The position numbers and the translations under genes were made by a program. A DNA stretch of 64,000 bases from Symploca sp. SIO2E9 (GTDB lineage Bacteria; Cyanobacteriota; Cyanobacteriia; Cyanobacteriales; Coleofasciculaceae). The notes below the pieces were generated by a model. It saw only the letters and a program-made list of their open reading frames with translations. It searched no databases and was not told the origin of the DNA. The stretch covers positions 66,001 through 130,000 of the forward strand of contig JAAHGS010000010.1 in assembly GCA_010692645.1 (NCBI GenBank), given 5' to 3'. The first letter of the stretch is position 1, and the number at the start of each line of letters is the position of its first letter. Shown here one piece after another: positions 8,881 to 18,540 of the stretch.

Positions 8881-9487
8881 GATAGTTTATCCTACATAAA
8901 TATTTTTGTATCAATTACTATACCCATCTTAAACGAGTTGTAATTAGTGTCATTCCCACCAGCATCGCTCTAATAGCGTTTTAGGAAAGGAATCTACAGT
9001 TAAATTTCACAACCTATTTAGGATTGCTATGTAACTCCTATTTTCCCTAAATAGTTTCTTATCATTGAGTCTGACTTGAGACCTCTCCGTGCCCAAGGAA
9101 AATTTTGGAGCTGATAGTGATGCAGCCGTGATCTAGGCTACCAGCCTTAAGCTTGGATAGTCTGGGGCAAAGGTCATAGAGGTTAGTATTTTATATTTGA
9201 ATTGGGCCCACCTACTCATTTTAAGCTATCTGTGGGTGAGCTATCTGCTATCGTTGAGCAGCTCAAAAAAGTTAAAGTCTCACCAATCAAGGATTTCAGC
9301 CGGATTTCTTGTAAGACCTATAATTCACTGACAAAATCTATCAAGGTAAAATAAGTCATCGTCTCAATCAAGGTGAGCATCCTAGTTGTCTGATGACAGG
9401 CTCTGCAGAAATTTACGGAATCTGGGTTATTACTTTTGTTGCTAAGGATGGAAAAACTTGTGCAAACTTTACCCAAGAGATCTAAAC
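8881..9487. other. Non-coding gap with a possible decayed reading frame
   Basis: About 600 bp lie between divergent genes. From about 9194 to 9357 one frame is open for some 50 codons (ending in TKSIKVK and a stop). A second frame, open from 9326, reads on through GEHPSCLMTGSAEIYGIWV to a stop at 9483-9485, two bases before the EndoU ATG. The overlap could be one frameshifted gene remnant. I recognise no family, and neither part has a good start. Confidence 0.3.
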
Positions 9488-10834
9488 ATGGACAAAATTG
9501 ATATTTATCAGCAAATCTGGGAAAGTGATCAGAACCAATTTTCCGTAAGCCCTCGCAATAGCTCAGGTGACTGGGAAGACAAAGACGCCGACATCCTTTT
9601 AGATGAGCAGGTCAAAGCCAGCGGTAAGCGCAGCATTGATTTAGCCACGCGACCTTTATTTCATAAGGTGAATGAAGACAAGTTATTTGATGAGAAACGA
9701 ACCTATGTCAGCTTCATTAAACTCTTAGATAATTACACAATTCGCACTCTCGATCCAGAGTTTACTGCTGATCAGGAAGAACAGGAACAGCGTGATTTTA
9801 TCGATTTGATTATTTCTACTAAGCCAATTCAGATGGCGCTAGAATATATCAATAAAGAACTAGAGGAAAATCTTTCCGAGAAACAATTCAAAGCCAAGTT
9901 ACAGCGAATCTGGTTCGAGCTTTACACCAATTACTACAAAGGCAAATCAATTCATTTCGCTTCTGGTTTTGAACATGTCTTTGTGGGGGAAGGTAAATTT
10001 AACATCCGCTCTGGTAACAAACAAGCAACTCTCGGCGATATTTCTGGTTACCATTCTTGGGTCAAATTTTACCTTGATGAACAAAATCAACGGGTAAACT
10101 TCTTGGGCTATAAGTATGACTTGAAAGGCAATGCAGGTCCTAATAATCCCAACGTTGTTACCTTACAGATGTTGCAAGATGTGACTGACATGCGCGGCAA
10201 TGTTATTGCTCAATTATTCAAAAAGAAGGGTGGATTTTTCGTCGGTCCAAGCCCAGAATGTGAAATAGCGATGGCAACTGTTGCCTATTTCCAAAGCCTT
10301 GATGGCATCATCCGCGATAAACAACGGATTAGTATCAATGATGCTAATTACGATTTGGTTTTGTACCGCAGTACTAATCCCAATGGCAGTCGAGGGGAGT
10401 TTATTCGTTCCTTCTTTCCCATATTTCTTAGCACTGATGGTGTCAAAGAACCAGTTGGACCTGAAACTACAATTGTACCAATAGATGATATTATCAAAAA
10501 TGATGGTTCCGTAGTTATTGTTGCTGCCTTGCCTAATCCGGAAGGTTCAGACACCGGTGGTCGAGAGTGGGTTGAATTAAAGAATGTGACCAATACACCT
10601 ATTGATTTAACAGGTTGGGAAATGCAAGATAAAATGGGTCGTCCTGAACCCTTGAGGGGTACTCTCGGCCCCAATGAAGTCAAGCGCTTCCCTGTGAGAC
10701 GCTCTAGTAATTCCTCTATGCAAATGACAAATAAATCTGGATTAATAGCTGTATTTGATAATAAGTCGCAACAGGTAGCAACTGTCAGGTACTCTCGCGC
10801 TCATTCAGGTGCAATTATTCAGTTTACTAATTAG
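9488..10834 (+). CDS. EndoU-family endoribonuclease fused to a lamin tail domain
   Basis: A 448-aa protein counted from the ATG at 9488. A TTG ten codons earlier is also open, but the ATG is preferred because it has an AAGAG-like site. Residues about 40-310 match the EndoU (XendoU) fold of metal-dependent or U-specific RNases, with His163 in GFEHVFVGE, His189 in GYHSWVKFY, and a Lys cluster (246-248) before GGFFVGPSPE. These are the expected His-His-Lys catalytic set. Residues about 339-448 form a lamin tail (LTD) Ig-like domain (WVELKNVTNTPIDLTGWEM). LTDs usually sit on secreted nucleases or surface proteins, but here there is no signal peptide or transmembrane segment. EndoU domains in bacteria are best known as polymorphic-toxin tips. 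No immunity gene is adjacent. The gene stands alone. Confidence 0.85.
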   Translation: MDKIDIYQQIWESDQNQFSVSPRNSSGDWEDKDADILLDEQVKASGKRSIDLATRPLFHKVNEDKLFDEKRTYVSFIKLLDNYTIRTLDPEFTADQEEQEQRDFIDLIISTKPIQMALEYINKELEENLSEKQFKAKLQRIWFELYTNYYKGKSIHFASGFEHVFVGEGKFNIRSGNKQATLGDISGYHSWVKFYLDEQNQRVNFLGYKYDLKGNAGPNNPNVVTLQMLQDVTDMRGNVIAQLFKKKGGFFVGPSPECEIAMATVAYFQSLDGIIRDKQRISINDANYDLVLYRSTNPNGSRGEFIRSFFPIFLSTDGVKEPVGPETTIVPIDDIIKNDGSVVIVAALPNPEGSDTGGREWVELKNVTNTPIDLTGWEMQDKMGRPEPLRGTLGPNEVKRFPVRRSSNSSMQMTNKSGLIAVFDNKSQQVATVRYSRAHSGAIIQFTN

Positions 10835-10839
10835 AAGTT

Positions 10840-10905
10840 CTGTTGATTGCTCATAGTTGATTGTTGATGGTTCATAGCTGATTGTTCATTGTTCATTGGG
10901 TTGTA
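10840..10905. repeat. GTTCATTG/ATTGTTCA simple repeat
   Basis: Degenerate heptamer-like repeats of TTGATTGTTCAT type lie downstream of the EndoU gene. Related tracts (AATGAACAATCAAC) occur near 12985-13022, 11105-11125 and 48560. These are common cyanobacterial intergenic repeats without visible coding potential. Confidence 0.5.
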
Positions 10906-10934
10906 TATCTTAGCTGTAAAATACTTTCCTCAAT

Positions 10935-11051
10935 AGACCTCTTGCAAAAGTCGAATTGACCCCCCTCAATCCCCCCGATGCGGGGGGAATAAATCTTGAT
11001 TCCCCTCCTGGTAGGGGAGAGGTTGCTCGGGATTTATGCAAGAGGTCCCTA
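10935..11051. mobile_element. MITE-like element with GACCTCTTGCA ends
   Basis: The left end is TAGACCTCTTGCAAAAGTC and the right end is GATTTATGCAAGAGGTCCCTA, inverted with a few mismatches. Both ends abut a TA dinucleotide, as expected of IS630/Tc1-type target choice. The interior holds C-rich and G-rich stretches that can pair (CCCCCCGATGCGGGGGG). No open frame is present. No second copy was found in the window. Confidence 0.5.
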
Positions 11052-11125
11052 GAACTATGAACCATAAGCCATGAAACATGTTTGGGCAGCATGCGCGTAG
11101 CGCGTACCATGAACAATTAACAATT

Positions 11126-11905
11126 TCAATCCTTTGATTTTAACTTATGAGCTGTTCTAAGAATTTGTCCTGCCAGAATAGCTGCCCCAAACCCATTATC
11201 AATATTGACCACCGCCACCCCAGCTGCACAGGAATTGAGCATTGTCAAGAGTGGGGCAACACCGCCAAAACTTGCACCATAGCCCACACTGGTAGGGACA
11301 CCAATTACTGGACAATCTGCCAAACCAGCAACAACGCTGGGCAATGCTCCTTCCATACCAGCAATGACAATCAGGACATCTGCTTCGCCAATTATCTTTC
11401 TGTTACTTAGCAAGCGGTGGATGCCCGCAACTCCAACATCCCAGAGGCGCTGTACCTTAAAGCCACATAGTTGAGCGGTAACAGCAGCTTCCTCAGCTAC
11501 TGGCAAGTCAGATGTCCCAGCAGAAATTAGACTGATAGTTCCTGAATATTTAGTCGTGAGAGTCTCACGCGCAATCGCACAAATGCGTGCAGTTGAGTAG
11601 TAATGAATGCCTGGGACTTTAGTTTGCAGCTTGGCAAAGACTTCTGGCTCAATTCTGGTTGCCATCACCATCCGATTATGCCGCCGCATCGCCTCCATAA
11701 TCTGAGCAATTTGTTCCGGTGTCTTACCTTGTCCCCAAATTACTTCCGGAAAACCAGTTCTCAGGGTACGATGGTGGTCAATTTTAGCAAAATCCTGCAC
11801 TGGTTCAAAAGTTAAATGCTTGAGATCATCGAGGGCAACTTCAGGGCTGACTTCACCAGCAGCAACGGCTGCGAGTAGGGATTGCAGTGCTTCGGGTTGG
11901 GTCAT
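11126..11905 (-). CDS. larB: Nickel pincer cofactor biosynthesis protein LarB
   Basis: A 259-aa protein with the PurE-like AIR carboxylase fold in its C-terminal half (SAGTSDLPVAEEAA, IVIAGMEGALPSVVAGL, PTSVGYGASFGG). This is the LarB signature. LarB carboxylates and hydrolyses nicotinic acid adenine dinucleotide to pyridinium-3,5-biscarboxylic acid mononucleotide, the first step of the nickel-pincer nucleotide cofactor of lactate racemase and related enzymes. The N-terminal region (EALQSLLAAVAAGEVSPEVA, FPEVIWGQGKTPEQIA) is also typical. larC and larE are not in the window. Length is normal for the family. Confidence 0.9.
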   Translation of the reverse strand: MTQPEALQSLLAAVAAGEVSPEVALDDLKHLTFEPVQDFAKIDHHRTLRTGFPEVIWGQGKTPEQIAQIMEAMRRHNRMVMATRIEPEVFAKLQTKVPGIHYYSTARICAIARETLTTKYSGTISLISAGTSDLPVAEEAAVTAQLCGFKVQRLWDVGVAGIHRLLSNRKIIGEADVLIVIAGMEGALPSVVAGLADCPVIGVPTSVGYGASFGGVAPLLTMLNSCAAGVAVVNIDNGFGAAILAGQILRTAHKLKSKD

Positions 11906-12293
11906 TCGATTTGGGATTTAAATTACCTGAAACAGTGACGTTCTCCCCCGGTAAATCAGTAGAGGTGCGCTTTCCACCTGCCGGAAACCGACAGGTGGGT
12001 CGCACCTCGATTATACCGGGGGCTTCTCAAGATTACTCTTTGAGCTTCGCGCTTCACAAGCTGTCGATCGACTAAGCCTCCACGCGCAGAAACGATGAAT
12101 CCCACCGCCGTTGTGTAGCCAAAAGTTGTACTACAACCATTCATTCCTTGAAGATTTTACATACAAGAGGCACCAGAGCAAACCAGAGTTAGCATTAGTG
12201 TGTTGGGTTTTACTGTTGTTCAACCAAGCCTACTCCCTTATATTCAGTTAAATTAGGATTTTAACCAATATTATCTATACATATATTGTGCTA
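11906..12293. other. Gap with a long imperfect hairpin, possible IS200/IS605-type right end
   Basis: From 11944 to 12032 the sequence folds on itself: CCCCCGGTAAATC pairs with GATTATACCGGGGG, inside that GAGGTGCG pairs with CGCACCTC, and inside that CCACCTGCCGG pairs with CCGACAGGTGG. A further 120 bp beyond it (to about 12150) reads as a fragment without a start of known family. Such nested hairpins resemble the transposon ends and guide-RNA scaffolds of tnpB elements, but no tnpB lies beside it. The rest of the gap is featureless. Confidence 0.35.
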
Positions 12294-12659
12294 CTAAATA
12301 AAAGTTCCAGAACCTTGCGTGTAGCTAGGATGACCATTATCCGGCGGTACATATTCGACAAACTGTTCCTGTTGTTGATCTAGACCTGCCTGTTCCAAGA
12401 TTGACATCTGAGTATTGTGCAATTTTTGTGAATAATTATCATTTTTGAGGAACACTACTGGGCTAAATGAAAAGTGATTAACTGTAGGTAATCCAAGTTT
12501 AAGGTCTGCTATCTTAAAATAGAACAGCTGCCAGCCAATAAGTAAGGTTACGATCGCAGCGAGGCGGTGATATCTATACATATCCAGTCGATTTAAATTA
12601 ACTCTTTCAGGGGTTATATTTTTAGTGTATTCGCCAATATTGTAATAAACAAAGGGCAT
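12294..12659 (-). CDS. Small membrane-anchored hypothetical protein
   Basis: Up to 121 aa, with one hydrophobic segment (RLAAIVTLLIGWQLFYF) near residue 35 and a polar tail rich in Gln, Pro and Gly (VPPDNGHPSYTQGSGTF). An internal Met at residue 27 (MYRYHRLAAIV), just before the hydrophobic part, is an equally plausible start and would give a signal-anchor protein of 95 aa. The tail resembles the low-complexity ends of several secreted cyanobacterial proteins. No family recognised. Confidence 0.45.
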   Translation of the reverse strand: MPFVYYNIGEYTKNITPERVNLNRLDMYRYHRLAAIVTLLIGWQLFYFKIADLKLGLPTVNHFSFSPVVFLKNDNYSQKLHNTQMSILEQAGLDQQQEQFVEYVPPDNGHPSYTQGSGTFI

Positions 12660-13025
12660 TTACCAAAGCTTTACAGATTATTTTCAAAGATTTAATAAAA
12701 GTTATCTGAGGTATTAAGAAAGCAAATTTAATTTCTAGATTAAACTAATTGCTTAACTAAAGAGTTAATATTCTTTATGTCAAAAATTATACATTTTGAA
12801 TTCATTATTCATGGTTTATCGAAATTAATAGGGGTCAAATATCCGACCGTCTATAGGGTGCATGAAATTGGATCAGCGTCTCTGTGTCCCCGCGTCTTTA
12901 AGATTCATGGCACGCTATACGTGCATGCTGTGCAAACATGGTTCATTGAAGAAAGTATTCTACAGCTACGGTATATAAGCCAATGAGCAATGAACAATCA
13001 ACGATGAACAATCAACAATCAACTA
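12660..13025. other. Gap, AT-rich, no gene recognised
   Basis: The 366 bp between two minus-strand genes are AT-rich. They hold a short stretch related to the GCGTCTCC repeats (12875-12905) and degenerate AACAATCAAC repeats (12985-13022). An open frame at 12777-12986 has no start context or family match and is not taken as a gene. Confidence 0.4.
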
Positions 13026-14846
13026 TTAAATTGAACTAGAGAAAAAATATTGATTACGACCGAGTTGCTTAGACTGATACATGGCAGCATCTGCTTTTTT
13101 AATCAAGATTTCCTGTTCTTTCCCATCTAGGGGATAAATACTAATGCCAATACTAACAGTCACAACAATCTCTGTTCCCTCTAATAAGAACACTTGAGAC
13201 AGACTCTTGAGAATCTTGTCTGCCACTTTAGCAGCATATTCAACTTGGGGAATCATCGGGAGAATTACTGTAAACTCATCGCCACCCAGTCGCGATACTA
13301 AATCACTTTCGCGCAAGCTGTTAGTGAGTCGCTGGGCAACTACCCGTAACAGCTGGTCACCAGTGTCGTGTCCAAGCGTATCATTGACTTGTTTAAAGCC
13401 ATCTAAATCAAGAAACATTAGTGCCAATAACTGGTTATGACTACGAACACAATTAAGATAATAATTCAGGCGTTCATGAAATTTTTTACGATTAGCAAGA
13501 CCTGTAAGAGTATCGTGATCAACAAGATGACTTAAGCGGTTTTGTGAATGTTGTAGTTCGAGGTTGGAACGGGATAAAGCTGCTGTTTGTTGTCTGAGTT
13601 CTTCCTGTAATTGCTGATACTCTTGGATATCTTGCAGCAGAGTGACAATAACTTGACTAGTAATAATGGCAGTAGAACAAAGTAGTCCCAGTAAAGGCGG
13701 GATTAGGGGCAACCACCAACCCATAGCAAAAGCTAGGTAACAGCTACCGAAGAGACTAACACTAGCTAAGAGTAGCAATCCAAAGGCAGATTTGAGCCTT
13801 CGCACTCGCCAGAATAGAAAAGCACCAAGAGTTGACCAACTAGCAATCCATAGCCATTCCATCAACTCTGACCAAACTTTGAGGAGGGGACGCCCGTCGA
13901 GGGCACTACCCAGAATTTGACTAATAAAATTGGCTTGCAACTCGACTCCAAAAATCGGTTGCGCTGCTGCCAGTAATCCGTTACTGTAAGGGGTATAGAA
14001 AAAGTCTTTGAAGCTGGCAGCTGTAGAGCCAATTATAACAATGCGATCGCGTAGTAAAGTTGGCGGTATTTCCCCTTGTAAAACCTCTCTCATTGAGATA
14101 GTGCGGAAGCTTCCAGGAGGTCTAAAGTTCACTAAAACTTGATAGCCTTTGGTATCTGCTTTTACGTAGCCACCGTCCCAAGATTTTAGGTCTTTGAAGA
14201 TGCCTTTACCTAACTGTAAATAATCTCGATTAACAGTTGCTGGTTTGGCAGTAGTTCCTTCTGAACGAAGATAAATCAGAGCGAGTTTGAGAGCGAAACT
14301 CTTATAGGCTTTACCATCTGCATGCCAATACAATAGACTACGGCGTACCCTACCATCAGTATCAATAACAACGTTATTAAAACCCACTTGTTGATGTTGA
14401 CGCAGTACTGGTAAAGTGGGAACACCTAAATTAGTATTATCCCCTAGTTGCTCAATCCCAATCAAATTAGGGATAGTTTCAACAGCTTTGGCCAACTCTT
14501 CCTGACCTGGTGCAACTGGTTGAAAGCGATAGATATCCAGACCAATGGCGCGTGGTTGGTAGGAGTCCAATTTCTTAAGCAATTGGGTAATAACTTGATC
14601 AGAAATCGGCAATTGTCCTACCTTATCGATATCAGTTTCATCAATTCCCACAATCACGATCCGCTCATCGACTACTTCTGGGGTACGCAGGCGAAATAGC
14701 AGGTCTAAAGCAGCAAATTCTGATGATTGTAGTATCCCCAAGAATCGGAGGAGTATCAGAGCGAGTGTAACCCCAACAGAGGTCAAGAGGGGGTGTTTTT
14801 GTTGAGCAAATTGTTTCAGCTTGCGACTGATAACTGTTGTGAACAT
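13026..14846 (-). CDS. CHASE2-GGDEF membrane diguanylate cyclase
   Basis: 606 aa. An N-terminal transmembrane helix (TSVGVTLALILLRFLGIL) precedes an extracytoplasmic CHASE2 sensor domain (RIVIVGIDETDIDKVG, RPRAIGLDIYR-type core, RIVIIGSTAASFKD). Three further helices (WIASWSTLGAFLFW, LLLLASVSLFGSCYLAF, WWLPLIPPLLGLLCST) follow, then a coiled coil and a C-terminal GGDEF domain. The active-site loop is LGGDEF and intact, so it should make cyclic di-GMP. An inhibitory I-site RESD sits five residues before GGDEF, indicating product feedback. The input signal for CHASE2 is unknown. No EAL domain is present. Confidence 0.93.
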   Translation of the reverse strand: MFTTVISRKLKQFAQQKHPLLTSVGVTLALILLRFLGILQSSEFAALDLLFRLRTPEVVDERIVIVGIDETDIDKVGQLPISDQVITQLLKKLDSYQPRAIGLDIYRFQPVAPGQEELAKAVETIPNLIGIEQLGDNTNLGVPTLPVLRQHQQVGFNNVVIDTDGRVRRSLLYWHADGKAYKSFALKLALIYLRSEGTTAKPATVNRDYLQLGKGIFKDLKSWDGGYVKADTKGYQVLVNFRPPGSFRTISMREVLQGEIPPTLLRDRIVIIGSTAASFKDFFYTPYSNGLLAAAQPIFGVELQANFISQILGSALDGRPLLKVWSELMEWLWIASWSTLGAFLFWRVRRLKSAFGLLLLASVSLFGSCYLAFAMGWWLPLIPPLLGLLCSTAIITSQVIVTLLQDIQEYQQLQEELRQQTAALSRSNLELQHSQNRLSHLVDHDTLTGLANRKKFHERLNYYLNCVRSHNQLLALMFLDLDGFKQVNDTLGHDTGDQLLRVVAQRLTNSLRESDLVSRLGGDEFTVILPMIPQVEYAAKVADKILKSLSQVFLLEGTEIVVTVSIGISIYPLDGKEQEILIKKADAAMYQSKQLGRNQYFFSSSI

Positions 14847-14910
14847 CTGTCTGAGTGTACTTAGCCGTTCAAACGGCTAGCTAACTCTCCCTCGAAGTCT
14901 TTTTGGGTTT

Positions 14911-15897
14911 CTAACCCCCTGGCAAGGAATACTTAAAGTTTTGCAGCCCTTGATAGTTAGTTAAGTTAGCGAGTTCTTCGAGAGTCTTGACCCCAGGTAA
15001 TAATTCGCCATTAATTTCCCAGCTGGGGTAGGACTTAATCTCAGCAGCAACACAGAGCAGTGGCTGTGCATCTTTACCACCCTCGGCACACTCAACGTAA
15101 TTTATTTCTTGAAATGCCTCTTTACCAAAGAGCTGCTTTTGCTCGTAACAGTGGGGACACCAATAGGCACCATATTTCTTAGCACCAACGTTGGTCAAAT
15201 GACGCGCTAGAGCAATTTCCGCCTCACCGGAGGTAGTGGTAACTTTCCAGCCACCGATGCTTGGTTCAGGTCTACCGGAAGCAAGAGGAATTGTGGTACC
15301 AGCACCATCTGGGCTGGCTACAGGTTCCCCTACATTGGCATAAACTCCCAAAGTACTAATCAGCGTTACCATGCCCACCGCAATGCCGATGAATAAAAGT
15401 TGACCGATATCTTCCCAACTGCGACCAATAATTGTCAGGACTAACATGCTCAGTGAAAATAAAGCAGAGCCAATGCAGTACAAACAGACTGTTTGGATCT
15501 CAAAAGCCAGTACATACATCAGATAGCCGCTGAAAATCGCCATCGCCGAGGCCCCAGCAAAGAGCAATAGCCATGTCCAATCTTCTACTTGTGAGCGCAG
15601 CACTTTTTTTCCCTCAGAACTGAGTGTCAAAGGAGCCAGAGCAAAAGTTGCCATACTCACATAAGCAAGGCAACCAAACAAGGTCAGAGGCAGACCAAAA
15701 ACTTCAGCATAGGGCGTCGAAAGGACATTGTTGCAGCTACTTGCAGCTTCTTGAGAACCAGCAGTGCAAACAACAGTACCCCCAGTGAGCTTAACTATAG
15801 TCAGGTAAGCAGTTAAGAGGGCACCTACAATAGCAATCGCGCCAATCAGCTGACGAGACCAGAGATGAATCCAGGGAGTAGAACGTCGGCGAGTCAT
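14911..15897 (-). CDS. VKOR-thioredoxin fusion, disulphide-forming enzyme
   Basis: 328 aa. The N-terminal part is a four- or five-helix vitamin K epoxide reductase domain with the loop cysteines Cys44 and Cys55 and the quinone-proximal pair CLYC (Cys138, Cys141). The C-terminal part is a periplasmic/lumenal thioredoxin-like domain with WCPHC (Cys247, Cys250). This fusion is the cyanobacterial and plant (LTO1) form. It oxidises cysteines in exported or thylakoid-lumen proteins and passes electrons to quinone. It starts 71 bp after btpA on the same strand, and both act in photosystem biogenesis, so co-expression is plausible. Confidence 0.93.
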   Translation of the reverse strand: MTRRRSTPWIHLWSRQLIGAIAIVGALLTAYLTIVKLTGGTVVCTAGSQEAASSCNNVLSTPYAEVFGLPLTLFGCLAYVSMATFALAPLTLSSEGKKVLRSQVEDWTWLLLFAGASAMAIFSGYLMYVLAFEIQTVCLYCIGSALFSLSMLVLTIIGRSWEDIGQLLFIGIAVGMVTLISTLGVYANVGEPVASPDGAGTTIPLASGRPEPSIGGWKVTTTSGEAEIALARHLTNVGAKKYGAYWCPHCYEQKQLFGKEAFQEINYVECAEGGKDAQPLLCVAAEIKSYPSWEINGELLPGVKTLEELANLTNYQGLQNFKYSLPGG

Positions 15898-15967
15898 AGT
15901 TACATAATTACCGTTTAGTTGTTATTTATTAAGAACGCAGTCAATCTTGAGGCTTGCTCAATCTACT

Positions 15968-16816
15968 TTACGAATGTAGCTTGAGGGAAGAAATTGGTTT
16001 TGGTTCTGAGATTGCTGAAATACTCCGCCGTGCTGCTTCAACAAATTGACTAACGCGGATGGGATCAATCGGTTGCTCAATGAGCCCACGCCGCTTGAGG
16101 GAACTAGAAACAATTACACCGTCAGCTGCCTGCATCAGGGTAGCAATATTGTCCCAATTAGCACCACTACCAATAAATACTGGTGTCCCTTTAGCAGCGG
16201 CAGATGCTAACTCTAAGTCTTCTAAACTAGGAGGACTACCCGTAGCCCAACCCGAGAGAATAACACCGTCAGCTAAACCCCTGTCGATAGTTTCTTGCAC
16301 TGCTGTCGTCAGATTGGGAGAACCCAAAGGGCGGGCATGCTTAACCAAAACATCTGCAAAAATTTTGACATCGCTGCCTAATTCCCGCCGATAGCGAAGT
16401 AATTGATGGGCTTGTCCCTCAATCAATCCCTGATCAGTTGCCATAACCCCGGTGAGGACATTGACGCGTACAAACTGGGCGCGAACGCAGCTAGCGATCC
16501 CCAGAGCACTATGAGCATCATTGCGCAAAACATTGATCCCCATCGGCAGCGTCACTAGATTCATCAGTCGCTGGATAATCAGAGTCATGGCACTGACAAC
16601 AGCTGGATCGACACAGTTTTTAGTAAAAGGGGCATCAAAAAAGTTTTCCACAATTATGCCATCGACTCCCCCAGAAGCCAGTGCAACCGCCTCCTGTTCA
16701 GCCCTGTCAAGCACGGCTTTTAAGCTACCTCCCCAGCGGGGGGATGTTGGGAGCGGAAGTAGATGAACAACGCCAATAATTGGATTTGGTGTCTTGAAAA
16801 TTTGATCTAAGTTCAC
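15968..16816 (-). CDS. btpA: Photosystem I biogenesis protein BtpA
   Basis: 282 aa, full length for the BtpA/SgcQ family. Diagnostic stretches are IIGVVHLLPLPTSPRWGG near the N-terminus, GVDGIIVENFFDAPF, and GVILSGWATGSPPSLEDL. In Synechocystis BtpA is a peripheral thylakoid protein needed for stable PsaA/PsaB accumulation, especially at low temperature. The fold is a TIM barrel, and its chemistry is unknown. The start is GTG at 16814-16816, followed directly by conserved sequence. It lies upstream of the VKOR fusion on the same strand. Confidence 0.93.
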   Translation of the reverse strand: MNLDQIFKTPNPIIGVVHLLPLPTSPRWGGSLKAVLDRAEQEAVALASGGVDGIIVENFFDAPFTKNCVDPAVVSAMTLIIQRLMNLVTLPMGINVLRNDAHSALGIASCVRAQFVRVNVLTGVMATDQGLIEGQAHQLLRYRRELGSDVKIFADVLVKHARPLGSPNLTTAVQETIDRGLADGVILSGWATGSPPSLEDLELASAAAKGTPVFIGSGANWDNIATLMQAADGVIVSSSLKRRGLIEQPIDPIRVSQFVEAARRSISAISEPKPISSLKLHS

Positions 16817-17083
16817 TTATCTACAACTGAAAACACTGGCTACTTTTTGCCTTCCCTGTCAATGTTCCCTGTATGTATTCAGGGTTGTATTGGCGCGGAT
16901 AGCTCAAACGAGCTGGATATCTTAATAAAATTTTATCTACAATAGGTAGCGGTATCTAATGCAAGGAATTAGATACATCCGGACTGGTGGAGTGCGGATG
17001 CACTAAAACAGCCTATATGTTGTAAAATGCTCATCGACAAGAGCGCTCCGCCACTCTACTCAAGTCACTTTATAGATAACCGC

Positions 17084-18421
17084 ATGGGCAACAAGCCAAC
17101 TATTGCATTTTCCCACTTAGGCTGCGAAAAAAATCGTATAGATACCGAACATATGTTGGGTCTGCTCCTAGAAGCAGGCTACCAGGTAGATAGTAACGAA
17201 GAATTAGCTGAATATGTTATTGTAAATACTTGTAGCTTTATAGAAACGGCTCGAGTAGAGTCTGTCCGCACACTGGTAGGACTAGCCCAAGAGCATAAAA
17301 AAATAGTTATCACTGGCTGCATGGCGCAGCATTTCCAACAGGAACTTTTGGAAGAGTTGCCGGAAGCAGTAGCGGTGGTAGGAACCGGAGATTACAACAA
17401 AATTGTCGAGGTAATTGAACGAGCAGAAGCTGGCGAGCGTGTTCAGCAGGTTTCGCCACAACCAACCTATATTGCAGATGAAACGACACCGCGCTACCGC
17501 ACTACCTCCGAGGGAGTTGCTTACCTGCGCATAGCTGAAGGGTGCGATTACAGTTGCGCTTTCTGTATAATTCCCAATTTAAGAGGAAAGCAACGCTCAC
17601 GCACAATTGAATCGATTGTCACCGAAGCCCAACAATTGGCAGCTGAAGGTGTCCAAGAATTGATCTTGATTTCCCAAATCACCACCAACTACGGTGTCGA
17701 TATCTACGGTAAGCCGAAGCTAGCAGAACTGTTGCGGGCTTTAGGCAGAGTCAATATCCCCTGGATTAGGATGCACTACGCTTATCCAACCGGCTTGACA
17801 CCAGCAGTAATTGCAGCAATTGAACAAACTCCTAATGTTCTTCCTTATTTGGATTTACCCTTACAACACTCGCACCCGGAAATCCTCCGTGCCATGAATC
17901 GGCCCTGGCAAGGACGGATCAATGATCAGATTATCGACCAAATTAAAGCAGCATTACCGGATGCAGTGCTGCGCACCACCTTCATCGTCGGTTTCCCTGG
18001 TGAGACGGATCAACACTTTGAGCATTTGCTCAAGTTTGTCCGCAAGCATGAATTTGACCACGTAGGGGCTTTCACCTTTTCTGCTGAAGAGGGAACATCG
18101 GCATATAACTTGCCAAATCAAATACCCCAAGAGGTGATGGCTGCTCGTCGGGATGCTCTAATGAAAGTTCAACAGCCTGTCTCATTGAAAAAAAATCGGG
18201 CCCAATTAGGTAAGGTAGTTGACATCCTAATTGAACAAGAGAATCCTGCAACGGGCGAGTTTATTGGTCGTGGTGCAAGGTTTGCGCCAGAAGTGGATGG
18301 CTTGGTTCGCATCCAAGGCGACGCTCCTTTGGGAGCAATCGCGCCAGTAAAAATTACTGATGCCGACATCTACGACTTGTATGGTTTTGTAGTTCCTAGT
18401 CCATTGCTAGTTGTCTGTTAA
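17084..18421 (+). CDS. rimO: Ribosomal protein S12 methylthiotransferase RimO
   Basis: 445 aa from the ATG at 17084. An ATG at 17027 adds 19 residues that do not resemble the family, while the sequence from [18 protein letters not shown] matches the usual N-terminus. The MTTase domain has Cys in HLGCEKN, and the radical-SAM core has CDYSCAFC (CX3CX2C). A C-terminal TRAM domain follows. RimO adds a methylthio group to the conserved aspartate of ribosomal protein S12 using two 4Fe-4S clusters and S-adenosylmethionine. The helicase gene follows 120 bp downstream on the same strand. Confidence 0.95.
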   Translation: MGNKPTIAFSHLGCEKNRIDTEHMLGLLLEAGYQVDSNEELAEYVIVNTCSFIETARVESVRTLVGLAQEHKKIVITGCMAQHFQQELLEELPEAVAVVGTGDYNKIVEVIERAEAGERVQQVSPQPTYIADETTPRYRTTSEGVAYLRIAEGCDYSCAFCIIPNLRGKQRSRTIESIVTEAQQLAAEGVQELILISQITTNYGVDIYGKPKLAELLRALGRVNIPWIRMHYAYPTGLTPAVIAAIEQTPNVLPYLDLPLQHSHPEILRAMNRPWQGRINDQIIDQIKAALPDAVLRTTFIVGFPGETDQHFEHLLKFVRKHEFDHVGAFTFSAEEGTSAYNLPNQIPQEVMAARRDALMKVQQPVSLKKNRAQLGKVVDILIEQENPATGEFIGRGARFAPEVDGLVRIQGDAPLGAIAPVKITDADIYDLYGFVVPSPLLVVC

Positions 18422-18540
18422 TTCAGATAACCTTATTGGTTTGTGTGTTCAGCTTCTCGATAAACTGACCACAGAAACCCAGATGTTTACAACTGACTAC
18501 TGACTATCAATAACTGAAAATCAACAACAGACAAAAACAT

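Noticed and set aside
11887..12144. Short frames on both strands in the larB upstream gap
   Set aside because: They cover the long hairpin, so open frames on both strands follow from its symmetry.
12777..12986. Open frame of 69 codons
   Set aside because: AT-rich gap without ribosome site or family pattern, partly overlapping simple repeats.
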